A DNA stretch of 64,000 nucleotides from Nemopilema nomurai (Eukaryota; Cnidaria; Scyphozoa; Rhizostomeae; Rhizostomatidae), in the NCBI GenBank assembly GCA_003864495.1, contig ML133426.1, positions 186,001 through 250,000 on the forward strand, read 5' to 3'. Positions 36,202-46,639 of the stretch are shown piece by piece. Position 1 is the first letter of the stretch. The number at the start of each line of letters is the position of its first letter. The position numbers were made by a program, and so were the translations under genes. Under the pieces are notes generated by a model. It was not told the origin of the DNA. It did no database searches and saw nothing but the letters and a program-made list of their open reading frames with translations.

Positions 36202-36278
36202 CGGCGCCAATTCCGTCACAATAATTTATGAGCTTTCTATACTTCCCTTGCCAGTGTTCTACCCCATACTGTTTTAAC
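36202..36278 (-). CDS. Candidate upstream exon of the adhesion GPCR
   Basis: Acceptor TTTTTCAG at 36280-36279 and donor GGCGCCG|GTGAGT bound a 77-nt segment open only in one frame (LKQYGVEHWQGKYRKLINYC then DGIGA). That frame ends in phase 1 with G, which would join to AC of the EGF exon to give the Asp of DIDEC. The fit in phase is notable but not decisive, the peptide resembles no domain I know, and nothing upstream was linked to its phase 2 start. It could belong to another gene. Confidence 0.3.
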
Positions 36279-38424
36279 CTGAAAAATAAATGCCTAAATA
36301 CTTTCCACATGCAGACATCTAACAAAATGAACATTCAAACCACACATTGATCAGCTGAGATCCAAAAAAATTATACGCTTCGTCTGGTACTCTAACAGAA
36401 GTTCTGTTCCCAAAACTGTTGCGCATGGGCCAAATTGTGAATAAAACTGAAAAAGTTCTGAGAACTATTCAACAGCAAAATCATATCAGTCACAATGTAT
36501 TGCATGAGTCGCATCACAATAGATCAATCAAATCATTCATGACAATCATATCATACCACGACAGTCATATTATGTCTTTCATATCATATCAATCATATCA
36601 TGAAAATCATGTTTATCAGATCATACCTTCTGATTAAACGAAGCACCCTTTCTAAATCATGAAAGTTGGATGGAAAGCTCAACATCCAAAGCCTAAGCTA
36701 CAATTTTCGAGCCGCGACAATTAATGTCACATTTGAGCGCTGCACGGGTCTCATACCTTTTCAACAAAATCCCAAACCCACATATCTCTTTGGTTATTTC
36801 TTTCTTCGGCCATCAGTATCACCTTTCCTGCCCACATAAAATTCTTCCTCTCGTAATAAATGCATCGTCTCTCCGAACTGCAATAGCCAGTGCATAACTT
36901 TTCAATGAGTGCCTCGATCTCAATACATCTTTCCCGAATTCTTTGCCAATATGATTTTCCATTCACAGATGACTTGTATTGTGTCGAGGGGCAACGCGAT
37001 TTTGTTTTCATTCAACCACCGTGACCGTTTATCTCTTTTTGAAAAGCGCATTGTTTTAGCAACATTGTCTTCATTGGTGAAGACCCTGCATAAGCCAAAT
37101 TGTTTTGAATCCAATTGAAATCATCCAAACGGCAAGGACGTCACAATGGCTGGTGATCATGGTTCTGGAGAAGAAACTGTCTTCAACAAGAACTTTTAGC
37201 TGCCTAATAAATGGGGGGAGGGGGTTAGGTTGATTGGGGTTGGATTATTTTTATAATTATTCTTGTTGTTAATCATATTTTTGAAGTAGGCTAGAAAGGG
37301 AGAATATCTAAACAAAAGCTAATTAACGCCTACTTTTTTAGTAAACATTATCGACAATAAGAACTATTAACAAACACTATAGGATAAAAGTGCTAAAACC
37401 TATCCTGTTAGAAACCCAAATTTTGGAGTAAGCAAGGGTCGGGAATCCGAGAAAGATCTAATAGAAGCGGGGGGTGGGGGGTGGCTGCTTATTAGGCACC
37501 CAAGAGTATTTTTATTACAAATGTGTACGGTTCTGGCAAAAGGCATTTTGTTGACGGATGGGGGAAGAAATCTGCGCGTGAATAAAGTTTGCATAAATTA
37601 AAACAAGCAACGTCATTTCCATGGGTGTATGCACGTTATAATAAAACTTTAAGATTAAAATGATTAAAATTTATAATTTTGACTTTGTTTTTGCTTATCA
37701 GTTCTTACCCCCAACACCTATACAAATATCAAGAAGTCACGACGATGCTAGGGGCCATTTGATATATAAACTGAAAGGCTAGCTGGCTACGCAGTACCCT
37801 TAATCAAGATTTAAATAATGTTATGTTTAATTGACAAAGTCATAGCAAACATGGAATACAGCAAGAAAGAATCAGTTATCATATCCAGGGCTTCAATACT
37901 ACATCTTGAACACGTAAGAGCTGTAGCTACTTTGTGAAGAGACGTATTGCCATATGTTCTAAGTCTAATTCGACAGCCAGCAAGTGATGTCACTCCATTG
38001 TTTAGATAAGAGGTGATACCAGAAGTCAGCAAACAAGAAAGAACAACCACTTAATATATAAATGTATATTTCGACTGATTTGCAAAATGCAAAGTGTATT
38101 TACAGTATGGTTACAAAACCCCAATACCACAAGTCACGAGGCATGTACCAGAACGATAAAGGATTGCTACAAAATAAGAGGCGCCAAATTTCATGCATAA
38201 TGTCGCTATGATTTCCTTTCTCCAGGTTTCCTTTCTATCAATAACGAGCCTTTAAAGGGTTGGCATTCCATTTCAGTGGACATAATGCAACTTGGCCATC
38301 TGACTTCTTCATTTCATTCTTCTTCCCTTCATTCTTCTTCCCATCATTCTTCTTACTTTCATTCTTCTTCCTTCGTTCTTCGTTTCCTCTTAATGGTTGA
38401 CAACATTCATAACTGATGTAATGC
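36279..38424. other. Region without confident gene, upstream of GPCR and downstream of ISY1
   Basis: Contains ATCATATCA-type simple repetitive sequence on plus (36475-36630). A minus-strand open frame 36751-37011 contains a Cys-rich stretch (KLCTGYCSSERRC) and ends at a good donor (GAAAAG|GTATGAG); another minus frame 36920-37114 overlaps it. Either may be an exon of the GPCR 5' end or of an unknown gene, but no phase-consistent chain was found. A (TTC)n-rich tract lies at about 38310-38390 next to the ISY1 3' end. Confidence 0.35.
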
Positions 38425-39267
38425 TCAGAGCCCCATCAACGTCTTGGCCTCTTCGCTCTGTGACATTAAAATGTTACTCGCATAGCGCTCCAGCAACTCG
38501 CGCTTTTTCCTTCGAACCAGCATGTCTTCGACGTCCTGTTGCGACGGCACGGGCACGTGGGCTACGAACGCTTCGGGTGCTTCGCTAACATCCTCCATCT
38601 CAGCATCCTCGCTCTGCTCCGTCTCCTGCACAGCGTATAAATCGGCTTCGTCATTTTCGCCCGCCTCAACCTCTCCGAGCTCCTTCTTTCGCTGCCACTC
38701 GGCGACCGCCTCGCCAATAGCTCGCTTTTCGATCTCCAATTCTAAAGGCAGCAGTATTCCGTCGTCTTCGTCGCGGTAGCCGTAATAATCGGCATCGATC
38801 TCCTTGTACAGCTCGGCTCTCGTTTTTCGCACCGGTTTCGGCGGCTCTTGCTCGAAAAGCTCCCGCACGCCTGGAAGCTCCTTCGCAGCGCCAAAGTACT
38901 TATACCCTCTGTTACCCGGCAGTTCCTTCCCTTCACTGTCAAGCATCTTTGGGCCAACTTTTGCATAATCTGGTCCGCCTAACTCCAAGATACGGTCTTC
39001 CCAATGTCGCTTTTCTCGAATCAACTTATTGATTTCGTCGTTAAGATCCCTTATTCGAAATTCGCCCAGGCCAGCGTTCTGTATTTGGGCGACTCGTTTT
39101 GAAATGTCCCGAACGACTTGCCGTCGCCATTTTTCGGCCTCCTGCAAATCGTCACACTCAGTGGCAAGGTAGGGCCGTTTGGTGGGCTTCTCTTCCTTTC
39201 CTTCGTTGGCCATCATTGTTGTCCACCTGGACAGGATGGCCATGGCTTTCTCTGCACTTCTAGCCAT
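38425..39267 (-). CDS. ISY1: ISY1 pre-mRNA splicing factor
   Basis: Component of the Prp19/NTC-associated spliceosome machinery, nuclear. The whole 280-aa protein is in one coding exon (human ISY1 is 285 aa). It starts MARSAEKAMAILSRW and shows the conserved blocks AEKWRRQVVRDISKRVAQIQ, NAGLGEFRIRDLNDEINKLI, REKRHWEDRILELGGPDY, GNRGYKYFGAAKELPGVREL, RKTRAELYKEID...YYGYRDEDDG and FVAHVPVPSQQDVEDMLVRR. A Glu/Asp-rich spacer (about residues 195-230) replaces the acidic region of human ISY1. The frame continues upstream to 39300, but the ATG at 39267 matches the family start; an acceptor (TTTTGCAG) at 39284-39283 shows that the extra codons are 5'UTR and intron. The 5'UTR exon is at about 41099-41220. 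Confidence 0.97.
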   Translation of the reverse strand: MARSAEKAMAILSRWTTMMANEGKEEKPTKRPYLATECDDLQEAEKWRRQVVRDISKRVAQIQNAGLGEFRIRDLNDEINKLIREKRHWEDRILELGGPDYAKVGPKMLDSEGKELPGNRGYKYFGAAKELPGVRELFEQEPPKPVRKTRAELYKEIDADYYGYRDEDDGILLPLELEIEKRAIGEAVAEWQRKKELGEVEAGENDEADLYAVQETEQSEDAEMEDVSEAPEAFVAHVPVPSQQDVEDMLVRRKKRELLERYASNILMSQSEEAKTLMGL

Positions 39268-39282
39268 TTTGAAGAGAGTAAG

Positions 39283-41098
39283 CTGCAAAACAAACAGCAT
39301 AGATAAAACATCAAACTCTCACTGTAATAAATCTAACTTTTAATAGACAAAAAAGGTAGAAGATTTTAAAAGATATAAAGCAAAGAGATTTAACAACAAA
39401 TGAGCCAAGTGCTTGTTAAAAATCAGGATCAATGGCTTATGAGAATCAAAAGTTCTGCAAATTGTACACCTGTTAACTAGAACTACCTGTTAACAACTCT
39501 CACAGCAGAGAAAAAAATTCTGTCTACAAGAAATATTTCAGGACAGCACCAATAGTAGTTGCAAGAGTAGCCTTTGTTTTACAGAGTCGCAAAAATCAAC
39601 TCTAATCAATTCTCAAAATAACATGCTAACAATTATATTGTCTGAAATCATGCCAGGCTACAAATCTATCAATAAAAATTTATGGATAACATAACTGACG
39701 AATTAATGTTTAAACAAGATATGCTTTAATCAAATTAAATGCATTCAAGGGAAATATTTTGATTAATTTCTGAAACATCCTTTTGAAACATTAGTGGAGA
39801 ATGTGGCAAATGAGAAGCAAAGGCAGGAATAAGAATGCCTTGTAAACACATGTTGTGAAGCAAATGCACAATTGGTTTGCAAACACATGACAAATACATA
39901 CATTGTACACAGGAAACAAAAAATGTATAGTCAATAAAATTTGTCTATTTGACCAATTTGTCTATTAGTAGGATTTGAATAAGTTTGTTTAAAGTTGATT
40001 GTCCTTGGATGACTGATCCTCAACATTTTGTGGAATTGTTGTCTTTTTGAAGGCCCTAGAGGGCAGTTTATAACATTTCTAAACGGGGTTTTCATGTTTT
40101 TTGGCATTTCCTGTGAAAGTTTCTGCCAAGGCATAATCTAAAATCAAATTCTGCAAATGTTTTTGCTGGCAAAATTACAGAAAATTCTCAACACGTGAAA
40201 GTTTTTTCCATCCAATTGTTTTTTCATTTCTTCAATTATTTGTGTTGCTGTTCCTTAATCACTCCAATTTTTAGTCTCTTGGGCCATAGAACCTTTTAAA
40301 TTGTCACCATGACTGTTAAGGCGAAACAGAGGGTATTGTGAGGAAGAATGAGCACAAAAGCGATGGCGACTCAGAGTGGGAAGAAAGGGAAAGTGACAAT
40401 TAACATAATATTTGATGTTGGAAGTATCAAAAACGAATAGTAGAATATGTGCTTCTCTCCTAACTTTTCTTCAATCGCTAAAGTTTCTTCACACGAAAAT
40501 ACTAGTTCTTCTTGAACAACCCTGTCATTTGGGAAAGGCATAAAATCTTGCTGTATTCAAGAGAGCTTGAAGAAGCTTTGGAAACTTGGAAAAATGTTTT
40601 ATTGTTTAGAGAGTCATTTTCAGGGAGTAATGAAACAGGCAGTTAGAGCCAGTTAGAGTCCCCCACCTACAGGCATTTAATTAAATTTTGTTTATAGTTT
40701 TTCACAATGGGAAAAAGCTCATGAAATGTGTATACATGTATAGTTGGGGCAGGATTTTTGTTTTCAAGTTGTTGGTTTAACATTGAATACCCTGCTATCT
40801 GAATGATTATTCCCACGTAAGGAAAAATAGCACCAGGGCTAGGGTTATGTGACGCGAATCTATAGTACCGGAATGAGGATTTTTCAAAAAGAAATACAAC
40901 CAATTCTGTAGAGCAGCAACAACTTTAAAACCGTCTGATATCATTCAAACTTGTAGAAAAAGCCTATCAAAATCTACTATAATTCACACCTCCAAACACC
41001 CAACAAGCCACCACAAATGAGACTTGTAGAACAAAATCACAATTAAATTTTATAGAACGACAAAACCTTCTATTATGCATTAACTCGGTAGTACTTAC
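39283..41098 (-). other. ISY1 5'UTR intron
   Basis: Bounded by donor GGCGAG|GTAAGTAC at 41098-41097 and acceptor TTTTGCAG at 39284-39283 on the minus strand, 15 nt upstream of the ISY1 ATG. No other gene was recognised inside it. Confidence 0.65.
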
Positions 41099-41220
41099 CT
41101 CGCCGAAAGGTTCCCGCTTTTACAAAGAATTAGGCCCAAAACGTTGCTTGGAGAAAAGACGACCAGCCTCGTGTTGATTCCTCACCAACCTCGCGCTCGC
41201 GTTCCCCGTCTAATGCCACC
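41099..41220 (-). other. ISY1 5'UTR exon and probable promoter-proximal region
   Basis: The donor at 41098 ends a comparatively GC-rich stretch (41099-41220) that probably holds the transcription start of ISY1. The upstream boundary is a guess from base composition; no TATA box is evident. Confidence 0.45.
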
Positions 41221-43080
41221 CCATGCATCTAGCAAAGAAAATCAATTAATAATCTACGGTAATTTTTCATTTCCCCCTCTATTTTAACCCCAATTTGTAA
41301 TCAGCTCTTATTTCTTGCAACGTTGAAGCTAATAATGATCCTTGGAATTTTCAGACTTTTTTATTCCTAACTAAAGCAAGAAAGTATTTTTTTATTGCTG
41401 ATACTCATAAATTTTGTTTCGATAGCAATGCAACAATGTTTATTGAAATTAATAACAACATATGCTGCAGATCAAGTGTGCTGACCATTTATTCTTTGAG
41501 ACAATTAACATCGCATTCCCCAGCTGATGAACAAATATTTACCTCTTGGATGCAACACAGATGTTGAGTCAATCTAGGACAAACATTGAATATTGCTCCC
41601 CCGTATTTATGGTACTCTCTGGGCAACTTTACCGCTATTTCACCGGTATATAGCCAATTATAAGAGTATTTTCTGCAGCACCGTGTTTTATAGCACCTTC
41701 AAAGGCATGAAATTCAAAACTTTCTGTAAAGTTGTCTTCAAGAGATAAGGGGAATGTCTAATATCACTAAAATCGCTGTGCTTGGGGTAGGTACTCCAAT
41801 TTCTCCTTGACTTTTTGTTTCGTTTCGCGGGTTTAAAGCTTGAATGAGCAGATTCGCTTGCCTTAAAGTGCTGATCATCTTGTATTTGTTGTGAACCGAA
41901 ATGTTATGATGTACTGGAAAACAACAACAATGGAATCGTGAGAATACCCGTGTAGGTTTGATGAGCAAGTTCCTCGAGGTAAAAACTAAGGCCTACACAA
42001 CGCACCCTTGGAATTTCCATCTAGGCCCACCTGGGTGTTGCCATGTCAACTGAATTCGTCCATTGTCTTTTGCATATTAATTTGGTCAGTGGGCTGGGCA
42101 CGGCTCATTGCGCCGTAAACAAACCACATCAATACACACCACACTTATTTTAATCTCTCCGAAAACTTTGCCTGAGTAGAAGCAGTTCCGGTACCTAGAC
42201 GGTTATTTGCTGCGTATTCAACTTGATGTTTGGAAACGCGGAATGGTTCGCCACGTGTAACAAGTGCCAGTGATTGTACTGAAAGCGCCGAAATTGACGA
42301 CGCAAGTCGAGGAGTCAAAGAGGAGACCAGGTAAAATACAAAGCCTCTCAACAACTTCAGCACGGTCCCATGAAATGCACATTTGCTTTTGATTAGTGTT
42401 ATTAAGCCACGTATTGTTTTTCTGAGAATTAAATGTACCAACGACTTCCTGTACGACGACACTGAAGAAACATTTGCAAGAGTATCACCGATCAGAAGCA
42501 TGGCCCACGTGATATTTACTTCCTGTTAAGAAGGCAGATTGTTTGTTCTTCAGGATTTGCTTGAAAAATACGATGCTTGGCCTTTCGAAGCCTTATATCT
42601 GTTGAGAATGAGGGCTGTGATTGCATGGCTTTATGCGTAAAATACTTAACTGCTGGACCATGGGCTAGACTTAAACTAGAACAAAAGTGAATGAAAACTA
42701 CAAAGAGGCTTAAATGCAGAATTCTGATAAGCCTAGTCTTTGCTTGGACAAACATCTTTTCAGTTACGATCGCATTTGCTTAGTTCGACATCTCTTGCAT
42801 CAAACTGTTTCTGTTTGTTCTTGCATCGGCTCTCACCAGACCGGACCTTCGACGGGGGCTGGCTGTGCCCCATGTTTTTTTCAAATAATACGTAATCCCT
42901 TTAAAAATCCTTTTGGCACGTTTTGTATTTTTGTACTAAAGTTTGCCCCTCTCAAAATTGTTTTGTGTCGTCGAAGGCCCTAGTATATTTTGATATCGTT
43001 TGCGTATGCACACTTTAAAGTGATTGTTTAAAAGAAGGAATCGTTTAAATTCTCCAGATTGCGATCTCTTTCAATGGTCG
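41221..43080. other. Divergent interval between ISY1 and the MARVEL gene; candidate MARVEL 5'UTR exon
   Basis: On the plus strand a donor GAGACCAG|GTAAAATA at 42330 and an acceptor TTCTCCAG at 43056-43057 can join a 5'UTR exon ending at 42330 to 43058. Across that join the frame of the MARVEL ATG stays open back to a TAA near 42260 without another ATG, so the start at 43081 is kept. A minus-strand open frame of 118 codons (42145-42501) covers the same DNA and has no supporting feature. Confidence 0.4.
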
Positions 43081-46000
43081 ATGGCTGAATACAAAAAGAA
43101 TCCTCAGGCGAATGAGCGAAGGGTGTCACTGCCAGATAATGACACGTTTGAGTATTTATTCAAAAAGTCCAAGTTTGGAGTGTTGAGAGCCGCACAGTTT
43201 GTAAGTACAAGTTACCTTGTTTGGGGATCTTGTTGTGCTATGATAAAGTTCCTCCTCCGCACCACACCTAATCAAGCGTAGCATCGCCGCATAAATGTTA
43301 TCAGTAGACGGAGAAAAGACCAGTGGTTGATAAGAATAACGCTGATAAAAGTTTAGACAGTATCAGTTACGCGGCCTTTTTATATGGCTTTTCAGCAAGG
43401 GTGTCCTCTTGGCAAAAGGCCCTGGCTATTGCTTCTTTAAATACTTCGCCAAGCAACTGTTAGACCTCACCAAAGTAAAATCACAAAGCACAATTACACG
43501 AGAGTGTACCATGATACAATATTTTTTTTAAGAAACAGAGGTCAATGTTGAGTACACCAGTTCCTAATCGTAGCATCATGAATTTTACATTCGGGACTCA
43601 ATGAAAAGTCAATATTTTTACCAACCATAGAAGCTATTGCTGGAATGAAAGACTCTTGATCCATTTTTTATCTTTCCTAAAATCAGACCCCTTCGTGTTT
43701 TGAAGTTCCCTTATTACTTCAAACTGTCCTACATTCGTTTTCTAAGAGCCAGTATCACATATAAAGGAACGTAGATTTAAAGTTATGCTCAAATTGTTCA
43801 AGGACTCATCTCGTTTAACCAAGACCATACTTGCGATTAATAAAGATGTAGAATTTGTTGGTGTATAAATTTCCCAAGAATGAGAACATTAAGTCAATAT
43901 TTCAAATATCATTGGGGAGCGTAATGCGGTCATTGGAAAAAATACTTCTGACATTAAGTATATGCTAGATGCTCTCATTTGAATGCACTCGATGACATTT
44001 GAAAACTAATTGGCAGTTTTTTCGCATTACCAATTCAGATATTCACTTTGGTTTCTTGGATATTGGTCGCGCACTTCAAGAACAACGCAAAAGACACCGA
44101 TCATGACGTAATTGCGTTCGCCTTGTTTGCGTACGTCGCTGCCTGGCTGTATTCTGTGTTCGCCCTCGTTCTCTCCTTGCTGGTCATGGCAAGGAGGCTC
44201 GACGACTTGATTCGAACAATTACGGTGAGGCTAGAAACAGTCTTTTATAGACGATCAAATTTTATCACGTGGTTCAAGACCTAAAGTCGCTCGTTGCTAC
44301 TTGGGTGCATCGTGTTTACTACTGCCTTTTGAACTTCCCCATTCTGCTTTCTATTTGTAATCTGTAACTTGCTTTGATAATGACCTCAATGCTCCTTTTG
44401 GTTTGCCATTTACACATAAATAGATGCTGATAGTGTATTGCATCCCAATGCTGGTTTAAAGGCCCTAAAGTCTTCGTTTGTTCGCACCACGTGGTTGATG
44501 TTGAGCCTGGGGCCGAGGCCTCGCACATGACGAATCCTTTCTGCTTCGTAGCTTGTATGCTGTTGCCTGACGTGCTCCGTGTTCTGCATTATTGCGTCAT
44601 CGCTGCTTGCTGACTACGTCAACAGGCTTGCTGGGAACCCTTCGTTTTGCACCAGCACAACAAATGCTTCGTGTGAACAACTCAGAATTGCCGCTGTAAG
44701 TTCCAACATCGTTTTCATTTCTGTCCGCTCTTGTTGATGAAACGATAGGCGTTCACAATGCTGCAGTGAAAACGCAGTTGCAGCCTCTCTTTCAAACGAG
44801 TCCTTTTGTATGATCCACGAAACTGGATTCGCATAAGCGCCAAAAACACCAAACGCGAGAAATAGTCTTAATTGAATCTTGAGTTTTGGTCATTTTCAAA
44901 CACACCGAAACTTGTGAGTTTGTGCCTTCAAGCCTGAAATTTTGGTGATGTTTTTCGCATTTTCCAATGTCTCCAATTTTGGCTACACTCTGAAAACGTA
45001 CGTTTCCAAAACGCTTCATTTTCAATTTTCAATACGCATCGTTTCAGATTAATTCATTTTCATTAGCGCTTTTAGAAAGCTCCATTCTTGTAGCGGAGCA
45101 ATGCGCACGTAAAAGGTTTTCAACCAGTTTCATTTGAAAACGGTGCAGTCAGTCTGAGTGGGGCCTAAAAAACTCTTAAAGTACCAGAGAGCAGCGGAAG
45201 TATTATTGAACAGGGAGGAAGGCCAAAATGAACAAAGAGGGCACAGGCATCCTTTTCTTTAACATTTGTGTCGAAAATGAGCAATAGCTTACAAAAATAG
45301 CACTCTCTGACATTTGCATTCTGTGAGGTGCCGGACGAAATAGCGATATAGGTATGCAAGAATTATGCTGCCACTGCTTCTTGAAAATCAAAAAAGATTC
45401 TCTAACTGCTTGAAGGACTCTCTTAACAAAATGTCTTAAAGAGAATGGGGTTGGTTGTAATACGTCAATATACGGTGAAAATTGAGATGCTTGATTGATT
45501 ATATTATCGTATTGATGAAATCTTGAAACAGTGCCATAGCCTTAGTTTAAGGTGTACTGGAGGTGAATTCTTCTCTTGAGTCGATGTAAGCGTCCTAGTT
45601 CCTTCTCGTTCTACGAACCTGGAATTTCTAATTCGACAGGCATTTTCAATTCAGCCACAGTTCGATGTCATTCGTGACTGCTGTAATCTGTTTAATAGTC
45701 AGCTAAAAAGGGGGGATGTTTAAGAAGGAAGCTATTTGCCCATTGAGTAAGTCGCGAATATAATTACGAAACTACCCAAATAAACAAATAACTATTCAAA
45801 TTCAGAAAGCAGAATGCCTAGTAGGAAAGTTCCGCAAACGACAAGGAAGTTTTTTGCTCAATGAATTCGTTTTTTGCTGGCAGTTTAACAGGAGGTGAAA
45901 CGTATAAACATCCACGCGTTAAACAATTAGAAAAATGCATCGGTTAACTTGCCGCTTTAGTTGGTAAGCCTCTTTTACATCAAGTGAAATCTTGACATTG

Positions 46001-46250
46001 CATGTATTGTTTAGAAGTCGAAAAATCACCATATTTATCAGGCAGATGGAGCTGCGTAGACCATGTGGCCTAAGTCCCATGTTTTTCGTTCCAGGTGTTT
46101 GGGTATCTTTCAGTCGTTTGCTTCATCATTGACGCTGGCTACCAGATATACATTCTCAACCAAATTAAAGAGAGCGCTGCGGCAGAATCAGAAATCTACA
46201 AAAACAGCAGCACCACCCGTGTGAAGGAGCGCAATGTAATTACCACGTGA
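43081..46250 (+). CDS. Four-TM MARVEL-domain protein (plasmolipin/CMTM-like)
   Basis: Exons 43081-43200, 44039-44224, 44552-44695 and 46095-46250, every intron in phase 0, total 606 nt, 201 aa. About 40 N-terminal cytoplasmic residues (MAEYKKNPQANERR...) precede TM1 (LRAAQ-FIFTLVSWILVAHF). TM2 (IAFALFAYVAAWLYSVFALV), TM3 (LVCCCLTCSVFCIIASSLL) and TM4 (VFGYLSVVCFIIDAGYQIYI) follow, with a Cys-containing loop between TM3 and TM4 (NPSFC...NASCEQLR, one N-glycosylation sequon) and a short cytosolic C-terminus. The LRxAQ lead-in and the acidic residue in TM4 followed by a Tyr are typical of MARVEL proteins such as plasmolipin and CMTM, which act in membrane apposition and vesicle trafficking. The exact orthology is open. 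A tiny upstream frame begins at ATG 43074 and overlaps the start. Its 3' end converges on HECTD1. Confidence 0.85.
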
Positions 46251-46591
46251 CCAGAGGGGCGTAGCAGAGTGCGTTGAGGATCATGAGTGACCGTCGAAAC
46301 AGATAGAGCAATCAATACTAGATTGGATTTTCATTTTCGCTGTCACTTTAAATTGTCATATGCAATAGATTTAGATTGATGTTTCTCATATTTGGAGGAG
46401 CAAAATGGCATTTTACATGTTTAAAGGCCATTTGTGTCAAGCGAATGTTTTCCATGTGACTTTAGGGCAGTATTTAAACAGATAAAAGACAGTATTTGTT
46501 CTAAAACAACGTTCAGTTTTCACGACTTGATTACAGTGCATTCTATACAATGTAAATTTCATATCTTTCTATTTTATAACAAAAACAATCT

Positions 46592-46597
46592 AATAAA
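46592..46597 (+). terminator. Polyadenylation signal of the MARVEL gene
   Basis: AATAAA 341 bp after the MARVEL stop and 43 bp before the HECTD1 stop codon on the other strand. The two transcripts are tail to tail. Confidence 0.65.
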
Positions 46598-46639
46598 CAA
46601 AACACACTCAATATAAAGCAATTTCTTATGCGTGACTTT

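Noticed and set aside
36751..37114. Two overlapping minus-strand ORFs, one Cys-containing
   Set aside because: The donor at its end is good, but its phase does not match the next candidate exon and no family is recognised; kept only as a note.
42145..42501. 118-codon minus-strand ORF
   Set aside because: No splice context or motif; the plus strand has a credible 5'UTR donor for the MARVEL gene in the same place.
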